37,648 nucleotides of DNA from Salinicola salarius (GTDB lineage Bacteria; Pseudomonadota; Gammaproteobacteria; Pseudomonadales; Halomonadaceae): contig NZ_NHOU01000027.1 in assembly GCF_002179555.1 (NCBI RefSeq), positions 1-37,648 on the forward strand. Reading direction: 5' to 3'. Shown piece by piece: positions 29,901 through 37,648 of the stretch (positions are counted from its first letter, which is position 1; each line of letters starts with the position of its first letter). The notes beneath the pieces were generated by a model, which searched no databases, was not told where the DNA came from, and saw nothing but the letters and a program-made list of their open reading frames with translations. The translations under genes were made by a program, and so were the position numbers.

Positions 29901-30941
29901 CTGCATGAACCTGGCGACGTGTCGACAGGGACGATGCTCGTCGACTATGACAAAGTCGATAGCCAGACACTGCTGCCACATTCGGCCAATGGGGGCTATG
30001 CAACGGCTTCGTTCAGCCGCAGCGCTATTCCGGAAAGCTGGTCAGGCGATGGCGTCTTTGGCATATCGGTAGGTAGTTTTTCCACCGACCCCTCTCTCAA
30101 CGTGCCCGGTGCAGGTACGCCAGCGGCAGATGCCGAAGGCATCGAACGCGGCTATTTGGTGCGCGTCTTCCAGGCGCTGGACACAGACGGAAGCGCCATT
30201 GCCAATACCTACCTGGTGTCGGTGGACATCAGCGGTATCAACTATGATTACAACGATAGTGTGTTCCTGATCGAAGGCATCGAGCCTGCTGCGCAAACAC
30301 CGTTCAACGATGCTGCCACGCCTTGGGTCGTGGATAACGATGGTCTTACTCTTGATGCCGCCCTATTTGATGAGGGTGCACCTTATGTGGCCTACGAAGA
30401 TTCCAGCGAAACCCAACTGGGTACCAACTTCCGCGAGGGCGGCGTAGACATCCGGGGTAACGGGGATGCGATTGGCTGGATCGGGAACGGGGAGTGGGTC
30501 GAGTACACCCTCGAGGTCGACCAGGCTGGCGTCTACGACCTTTCGTTTTTGTCCGCGTTAGGTGTGCAGACTGGCAGTGCCCGTTCGATCACGGCCACGT
30601 TCGACAACGGCGCTGGCGTCTACGAGGCCACGACCATCGGCGTCGATTACACGGGGGACTGGAGCACCTTCGCGGCGACCGAGAGCCAGAACGTGGCGCT
30701 GGAAGCGGGTGCGCAAACTCTGCGACTGACTTTCAACGGAGGGACAATGAACTTGGAGTCGTTCACGCTGACACCGGAAGCCAGTCCGGCGACGACCTCC
30801 ATGGCGTCATTGATGTCGATGATGGCCACGAGCGAAGAGAGTGTCGATCTGATGCAGCTCCTGGATGACATCTCGGTGGCCAGCGACGATGTCGCCGTGG
30901 CCGGGTTAGACCATAACCCTGAGGTCGTCAGCATCGCCTAG
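23964..30941 (+). CDS. Giant Cys-free mosaic protein: CBM6-like modules, malectin, sugar-dehydrogenase propeller; likely T1SS substrate
   Basis: About 2325 residues. Approximate order: N-terminal beta domain (1-115); CBM6/35-like modules at 122-272, 282-430 and 441-587 with recurring GPNIDSL/GPNIDQI strands; malectin-like domain 601-799 (INFQPADSTTPDGY, WEIELEDGYYEV); Big_5-like domain 805-947; a GSDH/PQQ-type beta-propeller 951-1437 with a His in NGDHVTNSLVF and the Arg-Asn of ATGIRNAYDLVWHSNGNLYAP; CBM-like 1452-1622 and 1628-1757; a choice-of-anchor/ASPM-like Ig domain 1766-1905; an unassigned domain to about 2109; CBM6 2139-2269; a low-complexity tail ending PEVVSIA. I see no Sec signal, no RTX repeats and no Cys. 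ATG 23964 (AGGTG upstream) is preferred to GTG 23886, whose 26 extra residues are basic and contain a Cys. Divergent from the T1SS operon. Carbohydrate binding is supported; dehydrogenase activity is inference. Confidence 0.88.
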   Translation: MFTLSIIDAQTGDVVETLTQGAAITRDFLGEDYWLEVTPIDSAGFVASDVAGLSLAVTDSAGNPSEQLTSESPYRFTLPSDLDRGLTNLMLDALDGSGQLLTGSEQSIDIEIVNVEGWSGDVFTLQGESLMPDDGASAADTVIRNSANPEATAAAGSDGLWDGSSGTGYMDMGGQIGDAAYFEVDVAAAGTYQLDVRYAGSSASGFSRPMAVLVDGNDQGTLTFPSTGTGTVGWETWQHATLTLTLDSGTNVIRLENIVGGGPNIDSLTLTAVAVDDGPAQLVIQAEDPALVSIDDSGSTSSAGLTRVVDSEHPDAQGVVRAGAIDGGYVDFGTNAGDAITFQVSPEETGIYTATIRYVNGGTGDRPLLLSINGAEPTLVSFPPTGSWTDWSEISVSVPLSASGNTLKWTIPSTEEGGIPNGPNIDQISFDYAEAIPKVAFSIEGEALAIDDGSSLADTVVRDANNPEASGGGSDGLWGDFNGSGYLDMGSQAGDAASFAINVVESGTYFLTIRYASSGAADRPMALSVDGDAQGIIAFASTGVGSAGWENWTETTIEIDLSAGDNVIRLANIGNTGPNIDSLSVDSEVESEPSVEPGERFEVKINFQPADSTTPDGYVADTGLAFGKQSVNIDGQSYQYGWVTEASIANGTANGTMPMAIAGQDPDALGDRSGTLANVDSLQATYAGFDKPGYSQDAGWEIELEDGYYEVTISIGDSGGSYDSVNLINAEGESFGELTSERPDGFPADDDPTNDSEGYRSTLVTRIVQVTDGRLTLDSIGVDSANTEIQYIEIQSLPDLTPNDDREAPADYAYFTDPRAVAGVGEQQVEVSLQAEDGTPPVGVDPTSDIFIGISVVDGRGGALLESLNDGSVKLFNTVTGEEVDFNINTTGGFDSLTISPVGELDEYTSYTLVIDGFQDRGDNDDPSAPTREFQKFTTTFVTGAEPEVQDSEVAFDTTVELNGAEDGAYLFTSITMSPDYTKIYVSTMNGEIKRFDVDPNTGALSNEQSLALDYFQSEDGARGIVSLTFDPIDPNVLWVTDNYPIPLSGRDNGVPDFSGRVSKITIDDSDETLTGTAETYITGLPRSNGDHVTNSLVFHANPEYDAETNPDVPPYLLYVSQGANTAMGGDDSAWGNRPERLLNASVLEIDPYRDAPEGGFDVSTEPLPTDGSNTRYEDNDNDPKNGPIDMGGGQYLVFAEDGTATMQDADGNVLIEYYDPFAADAVLKIYATGIRNAYDLVWHSNGNLYAPTNGSAAGGVTPDDPATAYNEALINVGIEDDWLFKVEEGGYYGHPNPMHDQYILNGGNPTDGDDTNETDEYAVGTDADSNYQIDDVYSLGTNRSPNGAIEYTSNIFGATLDGSLLFVEYSGGDDIRWVSLDEDGNVSGDTVLRDVDGNVITYVDPLDIIENPLTGQLYLMTLNRSTGESQVVRLDPVPGAVIDPGTGDADLTVIATVQAEDDSLAVIASGEVAQVVIRDGDNPEPTDVGSEYGVRPGAYGMDGNTNDSDGVIGGYADFGATTADFVTFNVDVSAADAGDAVLRVRYANGGTTNRPLEVFVNDVSVGVYAFEPPVGVSGNAAWNTWQTLNIPAEMLAGANSVRLQSATNTGPNIDQLEVLIEDTTPGYAEYQAENATLEGGAVVIPSTTSDRGASGSGFVDFVGTGDQTVTWDVDVAQGGVYEMTFRYSLTSGKTDRPLALTVNGVSNSTVNFPATSQTVSDWVMQTVNVTLAAGSNSISVSAPNGVGPDIDSLQIGDGPIDGPGTGSISVASTDPGYYEDRVVFNYLEDNNVTHPTEEPRSYKDSGSVLITNNGTGELAVSSVTVSGPFMLADAHVLDDLKLAPGESIEVGVLFNRDAYTPPAANADDGVFEGTLTVQSNDLDQPVTEIQLAGFWQARDEGGWEPNLNEIWEIFGFGNRIDDLSTLDGGGSSVLADAGTYRAVSAEEVLSRYWQLADGVETATVTQLAEFGPYDGGLALHEPGDVSTGTMLVDYDKVDSQTLLPHSANGGYATASFSRSAIPESWSGDGVFGISVGSFSTDPSLNVPGAGTPAADAEGIERGYLVRVFQALDTDGSAIANTYLVSVDISGINYDYNDSVFLIEGIEPAAQTPFNDAATPWVVDNDGLTLDAALFDEGAPYVAYEDSSETQLGTNFREGGVDIRGNGDAIGWIGNGEWVEYTLEVDQAGVYDLSFLSALGVQTGSARSITATFDNGAGVYEATTIGVDYTGDWSTFAATESQNVALEAGAQTLRLTFNGGTMNLESFTLTPEASPATTSMASLMSMMATSEESVDLMQLLDDISVASDDVAVAGLDHNPEVVSIA

Positions 30942-30971
30942 GTTCAGGCTCCAATCTTCCGGCCAATAAGC

Positions 30972-31005
30972 AGCCGGGCGGCCCAAGCGGTTGTCCGGCT
31001 TTTTT
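30972..31005 (+). terminator. Terminator of the giant gene
   Basis: AGCCGG and CCGGCT close a stem of about 12 pairs including G-U pairs, followed by six T (31000-31005). It begins 30 nt after the stop codon. Confidence 0.75.
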
Positions 31006-31012
31006 ACTCGGG

Positions 31013-31045
31013 AAAACAAAAATCCCGGCCGGTCAGCGAGCCGGG
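31013..31045 (-). terminator. Minus-strand terminator with no adjacent gene
   Basis: Read on the minus strand, CCCGGC and GCCGGG flank a 10-nt loop and are followed by ATTTTTGTTTT. The nearest minus-strand gene upstream of it is holA, ending 1.2 kb away at 32251. It may once have served the leuS-lptE-holA transcript directly. Confidence 0.6.
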
Positions 31046-31080
31046 CATGGCCGCAACACGCCAATGATGAGATCTACGCA

Positions 31081-31495
31081 GACGCGTTAGGAGAACACAG
31101 CGAAACACTGAGCGATGTCGACCCGTTACAGGCAACTGACACCGGTTTCGACTAGCCAGAGCGCAGGTCGGGAAATCGAGCTTGAAGACGGTCACTACGA
31201 AGCCACGATCTCCATCGGCGACAACGTGCTGCGCAATGTGAACGGTAACGTCATCAAGTATGTTGACCGTTGGATATCATCGGGAACCCGCCGACCGCCA
31301 GCTCTATCTGATGACGCTCAACTGAAGCATGGGCGAGAGCCAGGTCATACGTCTCGAGCCCGTGCCAGATATCATTTTTCTGGATGGAGATGCCAACTTG
31401 ACCACTATTACCACTGTTACTACCACTATTCAGGCCGAGGATGAGACCCGGGCGGTCATCGCTTCCGGGGCCGGCGCTCAGATCGTGATCCCTCT
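31081..31495 (+). pseudogene. Decayed, internally deleted paralogue of the giant gene
   Basis: Translated in shifting frames, this stretch matches two separated parts of the giant protein. 31081-31152 gives DALGEHSETLSDVD..., 16 of 24 residues identical to the malectin domain; then an in-frame TAG (31153-31155) with a frameshift, and SQSAGREIELEDGHYEATIS, 19 of 23 identical including its GD end. At GGCGAC (31217-31222) the match jumps to the end of the propeller (NVLRNVNGNVIKYVD), equivalent to a deletion of about 2 kb between GGCGAC (26109) and GGCGAT (28128). Two 1-nt losses (near 31265 and 31290) and a TGA (31323-31325) follow, then MGESQVIRLEPVP to AVIASGAGAQIVI, matching the next CBM module. 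The divergence indicates an old second gene copy. Confidence 0.85.
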
Positions 31496-32250
31496 TGCTC
31501 AATGCTCCGGATTTAAGGTTGAAAGCTGAACTGAGTTTGGCGTCAATTGATGTGTCCAGTATCGTGAAGTCGATCAGGCGCCTGAATAAACACCATCCAA
31601 GAAAATACCCTATTGATGAAGTTCAACTTCAAAAACTGGAATTGCTTATATAACAGTTGTTATGTGACATATTGAATTTGAACGTTTCGAGTAGACTGGA
31701 GCCATGATGCTGAGTGACTGGAGTATGTAAGGTGACCCTATACCTGCTTATAAAGGATGGCAGCCAGGCAGGTGAAGAAGACTCAATAGTTCGCAGCCTA
31801 CAACCGCCGCACACCCGTAAACTCGCGCCGCTATGCTATGCGTTATGCCACATAGTAGCTCGTTGAAAAAGTCATCGCTGACGATGCCCGAGGTCGAGTT
31901 GATTGGCGCACACAATACGGTAGGGCGGGTCATTAGGGCGGCGTGCACTAGCCCGGGTCCACAGGTCGGCGCAAGATCAGTGAGGTCGCCGACCAGCCGG
32001 TGCACACCGGGAAACGCGTGAGCTCGCTGCCGTGGATGAACAGTTTACTGGTTGGTGGCTTGGACGCCATGGTAGATGGCCGTCGGCGGGGAATGCATCG
32101 CTCATGAGGGCATGACCGTGAGACGCCGGGGGCCTAACCCTGTAAAGCCTTGGGGCATCTTCGATCTTGGGAAGTGATACCGGCAAGCACTGGTTTGAAG
32201 GGTTTGTCAGCTCCGTGTTGAAGACCATCCGCTCTACCTGCTGTCGTACT
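31496..32250. other. Gene-poor stretch between pseudogene and holA
   Basis: About 755 bp with no supportable gene. The first 200 bp are AT-rich; the rest has mixed composition with short open frames on both strands (for example 31748-32005 minus, 31833-32021 plus) that match nothing I recognise and have no clear ribosome sites. It could be the remains of a mobile element or of further decayed accessory DNA. I saw no transposase motif and no terminal inverted repeats. Confidence 0.5.
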
Positions 32251-33315
32251 TCAGGATGCCGCCGTCCGATAGGCGTAAGGCATTTCCGCCAGCAATCCGC
32301 GGCCGCCGGCCAGCGTGATGGCGAGATCCTGCAGGCAATCCCACACCGGCAGGGCGACGGCGCCCTTGATGGCCAGATCGATGCGCTGCGCGAACAGCAG
32401 CAGCTTGTGCAGGCGTCGCTGGGGGAGCCGCTTGAGTGCCTGCTGATAACCGGGGCGACGCTTTTCCGGAATCATCGGCCGCTGCGCCTTGCAGGCGTGT
32501 TCCAGACTCTGACCCTGGTCGAGATGCTGGAAGATCGACAGCAGAGTACGTAGCTCGCGGGTCAGTGCCCACAGAATGACCGGCGCTTCGACCCCTTCCT
32601 GACGCAAGCCGCGCACGATCCGCGCGACTCGATCACGGTCGCCTTTCAGGCAGGCATCCGTGAGCGTGAAGACATCGTAACGCGCACTACTTTCGACCCC
32701 GTTGGCGATGGCGCTGACATCGAGGCGGGCGTTGGGCGGCATCAGCAGCGCCAGTTTCTGCAGCTCCTGGTCGGCTGCCAGCAGGTTGCCCTCGGTGCGC
32801 TCGCCGAGAAGTCGGGCCGCGTCCATGTCCATGGTGAAGCCATAGCGATTGGCCCGGTCACGCATCCAGAAGCCCAGGCGCTGGTGATCCACTGGCCACA
32901 CCGGGACGAACACGCCCAGCTTGTCCAGCGTCTTGAACCATTTGCTCGACTGCGCCTTGCGGTCCAGGCGCTGGCTGGACAGCAGCAGCACGTTGTCGCT
33001 GTCGCCGGCCTGTTCGGCATAAGCCTCGAGAGCCTTGCCGCCATCCTGGCCGGGCGATTGCCCGCCCAGCCGGACTTCGATCAGCTTGCTCGACGCGAAC
33101 AGCGACAGGCTGGACGCCGATTCCAGCAGTTGAGTCCACTGAAAGCCGGACTCCACATGCATGACCTCGCGCTCCTCGATGCCACGCTCGCGGGCAACCC
33201 GGCGAACGGCATCGCAAGCCTCGAGATGAATCAGCGGCTCGTCGCCTGCCACCATCACCACCGGCGGCAGACGTTTCTTGAGCGCGTCTTCCAGCTTGTC
33301 GGGAAATACCTTCAT
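32251..33315 (-). CDS. holA: DNA polymerase III subunit delta HolA
   Basis: A 354-residue delta subunit of the clamp loader, which opens the beta sliding clamp. Family features are the N-terminal MKVFPDKLEDALKK, PPVVMVAGDEPLIHLEA near residues 16-32, the SLSLFASSKLIEVRL strand-helix region and the GNLLAADQELQKLALL helix (about 185-200). Length fits E. coli HolA (343). Its ATG overlaps the lptE stop in an ATGA arrangement, so translation is coupled. The order leuS-lptE-holA is the standard gammaproteobacterial one. No terminator is seen directly downstream. Confidence 0.95.
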   Translation of the reverse strand: MKVFPDKLEDALKKRLPPVVMVAGDEPLIHLEACDAVRRVARERGIEEREVMHVESGFQWTQLLESASSLSLFASSKLIEVRLGGQSPGQDGGKALEAYAEQAGDSDNVLLLSSQRLDRKAQSSKWFKTLDKLGVFVPVWPVDHQRLGFWMRDRANRYGFTMDMDAARLLGERTEGNLLAADQELQKLALLMPPNARLDVSAIANGVESSARYDVFTLTDACLKGDRDRVARIVRGLRQEGVEAPVILWALTRELRTLLSIFQHLDQGQSLEHACKAQRPMIPEKRRPGYQQALKRLPQRRLHKLLLFAQRIDLAIKGAVALPVWDCLQDLAITLAGGRGLLAEMPYAYRTAAS

Positions 33316-33800
33316 GGGGTCTCGAGCGCATCCAGTCGATCGATCAGCTGGGTCGCCGCGTCTCGACGCAGCTGTCGGATGGCCTCCGTGCGTACTTCTT
33401 CACCGGAATAGATGTCGTCGGTCGACAGGAGTACCGTCGTCGACGCTTCCAGCTGCTGCTGATTCAGCAGATAGGCATCGTCCGAGTCGCGCTGGACGGA
33501 GAAGGGCGCCGTCAGCGTGACTTCGGTTTCGCGGCTGCCGGAATCGGAACGTGTCAGCCGATTCTCGCTGATCCGCTCGTCGCCGAGATTGACGCGGATG
33601 TCCGCCGTGTCGCTGATACGCGTGCCGGCATTCTCCAGCGAGCGACGAACCTCCTCGCTGAACGGCGAGACGTTGGCGTTGAGATTCAGCTCCGGGATGG
33701 CCAAGGTCGGCTGGTTCAGGCCACGGAGCTGGAAGCCGCAGCCGGCCAGGGCAGTCAATGACACGGCCATCAGGCCGGCCAGAACGGTGCGACGCATCAT
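33312..33800 (-). CDS. lptE: LPS-assembly lipoprotein LptE
   Basis: A 162-residue outer-membrane lipoprotein that plugs and assembles the LptD barrel for lipopolysaccharide insertion. The lipoprotein signal is MMRRTVLAGLMAVSLTA followed by the lipobox LAGC with Cys21; the mature protein begins CGFQLRG, the standard LptE start. The ATG at 33800 has AGGAG 6 nt upstream; an in-frame extension to 33827 is unlikely. Length is close to E. coli LptE (193, slightly shorter here). It lies between leuS and holA, overlapping holA by 4 bp. Confidence 0.94.
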   Translation of the reverse strand: MMRRTVLAGLMAVSLTALAGCGFQLRGLNQPTLAIPELNLNANVSPFSEEVRRSLENAGTRISDTADIRVNLGDERISENRLTRSDSGSRETEVTLTAPFSVQRDSDDAYLLNQQQLEASTTVLLSTDDIYSGEEVRTEAIRQLRRDAATQLIDRLDALETP

Positions 33801-33871
33801 GAGAAGCTCCTTTTGACATGACGGCACCGCTTTCGCAGTGCCGGATGGGTCCGATATCGAACGTTGCCGCT

Positions 33872-36710
<2,839 letters not shown>

Positions 36711-36730
36711 TCATTGGGAAGGGCCGGGCA

Positions 36731-36787
36731 ATGAAAGTCAGGCAAATCGATCAGCAGCAATTCGATCAGCAAAGACTCGATCAGTAA
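36731..36787 (+). CDS. Possible 18-residue upstream peptide
   Basis: ATG to TAA encoding MKVRQIDQQQFDQQRLDQ, ending 17 nt before the zinc-ribbon gene. It has a good Shine-Dalgarno-like GGGAAGGG at 36716-36723, 7 nt before the ATG. Most of it is the 15-bp tandem repeat read as a five-residue period (IDQQQ, FDQQR, LDQ). It may be a translated leader coupled to the next gene, or chance. No homologue is known to me. Confidence 0.3.
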   Translation: MKVRQIDQQQFDQQRLDQ

Positions 36788-36791
36788 CGAC
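36747..36791. repeat. 15-bp tandem repeat, three units
   Basis: Units TCGATCAGCAGCAAT (36747-36761), TCGATCAGCAAAGAC (36762-36776) and TCGATCAGTAACGAC (36777-36791). The first eight bases are identical in all three. It sits directly upstream of the ribosome site of the zinc-ribbon gene. Confidence 0.85.
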
Positions 36792-36804
36792 AAGGGGAAT
36801 AGCC

Positions 36805-37347
36805 ATGGATGAGCAACAGTCACGACCCGAGGCGCGTTCCCGTCTCAGCGAAGCGTACGAGCGCATTCTGACCCGGTTGAAAGATGGTGGCGGAGAGCTC
36901 TCCTGGGAGAGTTTTCAGCAGGAACTCGACGAGGCGGTGGCATTCGAAGCCGAATTCGAGGAGTTCACCAAGGACGAGATGGCGCTGCTGCGGGCCTGGG
37001 TCGAGCGGGACATGCGCGATTTTCGCCAGTTTCTGGCCAAGGGCGGCGAAGGTGTCGCGACCTGGCTGGGGATCGATCTCGACGTGCTCTCGCGGCGAGT
37101 CAGCGAAGCGCTTTTCTCGATCGCCGATCGCACCACTATCGACCGCGAACGCTTCGATGACGATCTCGAAGCGGCCCGGGCCGACTATACTGCCGGGGAA
37201 GTGGCCCTGCCCGGGCGCATGACCTGCGTCCACTGCGGGGCTCGCGTAGTGCTCGATCAGGTGGCCCGTCTGGACGCCTGTCACGCTTGCGGGCATCGCT
37301 ACTTCCAGCGCGATTCCGGCGTGCCGTCCTCCGATTCCCAAGCGTAA
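36805..37347 (+). CDS. YbeL/DUF1451-type zinc-ribbon protein
   Basis: A 180-residue protein resembling E. coli YbeL (DUF1451). An acidic, helical N-terminal region (about residues 10-130) is followed by a C-terminal zinc ribbon with two CxxC knuckles: TCVHCG and ACHACGH, ending YFQRDS. A tetrahedral Zn site is expected. The cellular role of the family is not established; a nucleic-acid or protein-interaction role is a guess. The ATG at 36805 has AAGGGGA at 36792-36798. The same frame is open to 36658 without homology. It is divergent from leuS. Confidence 0.85.
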   Translation: MDEQQSRPEARSRLSEAYERILTRLKDGGGELSWESFQQELDEAVAFEAEFEEFTKDEMALLRAWVERDMRDFRQFLAKGGEGVATWLGIDLDVLSRRVSEALFSIADRTTIDRERFDDDLEAARADYTAGEVALPGRMTCVHCGARVVLDQVARLDACHACGHRYFQRDSGVPSSDSQA

Positions 37348-37432
37348 GCGGGCATCGCCGCCGCCTGAGGAACATTTGGCAGCGAGGTCAGTCGTAACGG
37401 CATTCCGTGCCAAAACCGACGAGGGCCCAAGC

Positions 37433-37648
37433 GTGCCGAAGCCAACTCCAACCTGGCGGCAAGGACTGCTGAACATCGGCCTGCTGGCGGTATATTGCCA
37501 CCCGCTACAGGCCGGCGAGCTTTCCCGGGATGCCGATTCAATGGCCCAGGCCGGCTGTCCCGACTGGCTGCCGGCTGCCACACGATGCTTCACTGGCCAG
37601 GATACTCACGGCGCCTATTACCCCGGCTTATTCATGAGGCCGGCCCGA
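37433..37648 (+). CDS. Secreted hydrolase-like protein, 5' part (cut by window edge)
   Basis: A frame starting at GTG 37433 (GAGGG at 37421-37425) stays open to the window end, giving 72 residues. A hydrophobic stretch (LLNIGLLAVYCHPLQAG, about residues 12-28) looks like a signal peptide, perhaps cleaved after QAG. After it, CPDWLPAATRCFTGQDTHGAYY resembles the beginning of secreted alpha/beta-hydrolase-type proteins (usual form C..LPa.trCysGqDanGAyY). The catalytic part lies outside the window, so the family is a tentative call. Confidence 0.5.
   Translation, partial: MPKPTPTWRQGLLNIGLLAVYCHPLQAGELSRDADSMAQAGCPDWLPAATRCFTGQDTHGAYYPGLFMRPAR

Noticed and set aside
23964-30941. RTX adhesin call for the giant protein
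   Set aside because: I find no GGxGxDxxx nonapeptide arrays; Gly- and Asp-rich stretches belong to CBM, malectin and propeller domains.
31748-32030. Possible transposase remnant
   Set aside because: Short frames on both strands give no DDE, HUH or recombinase motif, and no terminal inverted repeats were found.

Overview
The window looks like chromosomal DNA of a halophilic or marine gammaproteobacterium, most likely Halomonadaceae (Halomonas-like). This is inferred from the moderately high GC content, acidic proteins, and a gene set (rlmM, tusA, epmC, tatD, uup, slyA, fadBA, leuS-lptE-holA, a YbeL-type zinc-ribbon gene) that reads as Pseudomonas/Halomonas-type housekeeping. No rRNA, tRNA, CRISPR array or intact insertion sequence was seen.

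Layout. 1-9800: translation and RNA-modification genes (rlmM, tusA, epmC), a MATE exporter, tatD with a small gene encoding a degenerate DnaQ-like protein, the ABC-F ATPase uup, a universal stress protein, a membrane-anchored hypothetical protein and slyA. 9867-15717: a DUF5924/DUF2914 membrane protein, the fadBA beta-oxidation operon with a clear terminator, and an LD-carboxypeptidase. 15858-18530: a PAS-GGDEF-EAL c-di-GMP protein and a MAPEG protein. 18722-23273: a tightly overlapped type I secretion operon (TolC-like, HlyD-like, PrtD-like ABC) on the minus strand. 23274-23963: a long AT-rich divergent promoter region. 23964-30941: one giant gene for a Cys-free mosaic protein of about 2325 residues. 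31081-31495: a decayed second copy of parts of that gene, followed by about 750 bp without genes. 32251-36497: holA, lptE and leuS on the minus strand. 36805-37648: a YbeL-type zinc-ribbon gene and the start of a secreted alpha/beta-hydrolase-like gene cut by the window edge.

The most interesting unit is the divergent pair of a complete type I secretion system and the giant protein. The giant protein combines about six CBM6/CBM35-like modules, a malectin-like domain, a Big_5-like domain, and a sugar-dehydrogenase-type (PQQ/GSDH) beta-propeller. It lacks a Sec signal and RTX nonapeptide repeats. It ends in an acidic residue followed by hydrophobic residues, as C-terminally targeted substrates of PrtD-type exporters do. 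The likely reading is a type-I-secreted carbohydrate-binding, possibly sugar-oxidising, surface or extracellular protein. Just downstream lies a broken paralogue that has lost its propeller through a roughly 2-kb internal deletion, with later frameshifts and stops.

A second theme is short intergenic tandem repeats (14-17 bp units, all different) at gene borders: upstream of uup, after fadA, upstream of the giant gene, across the leuS stop, and upstream of the zinc-ribbon gene, where the repeat encodes part of a tiny upstream ORF.
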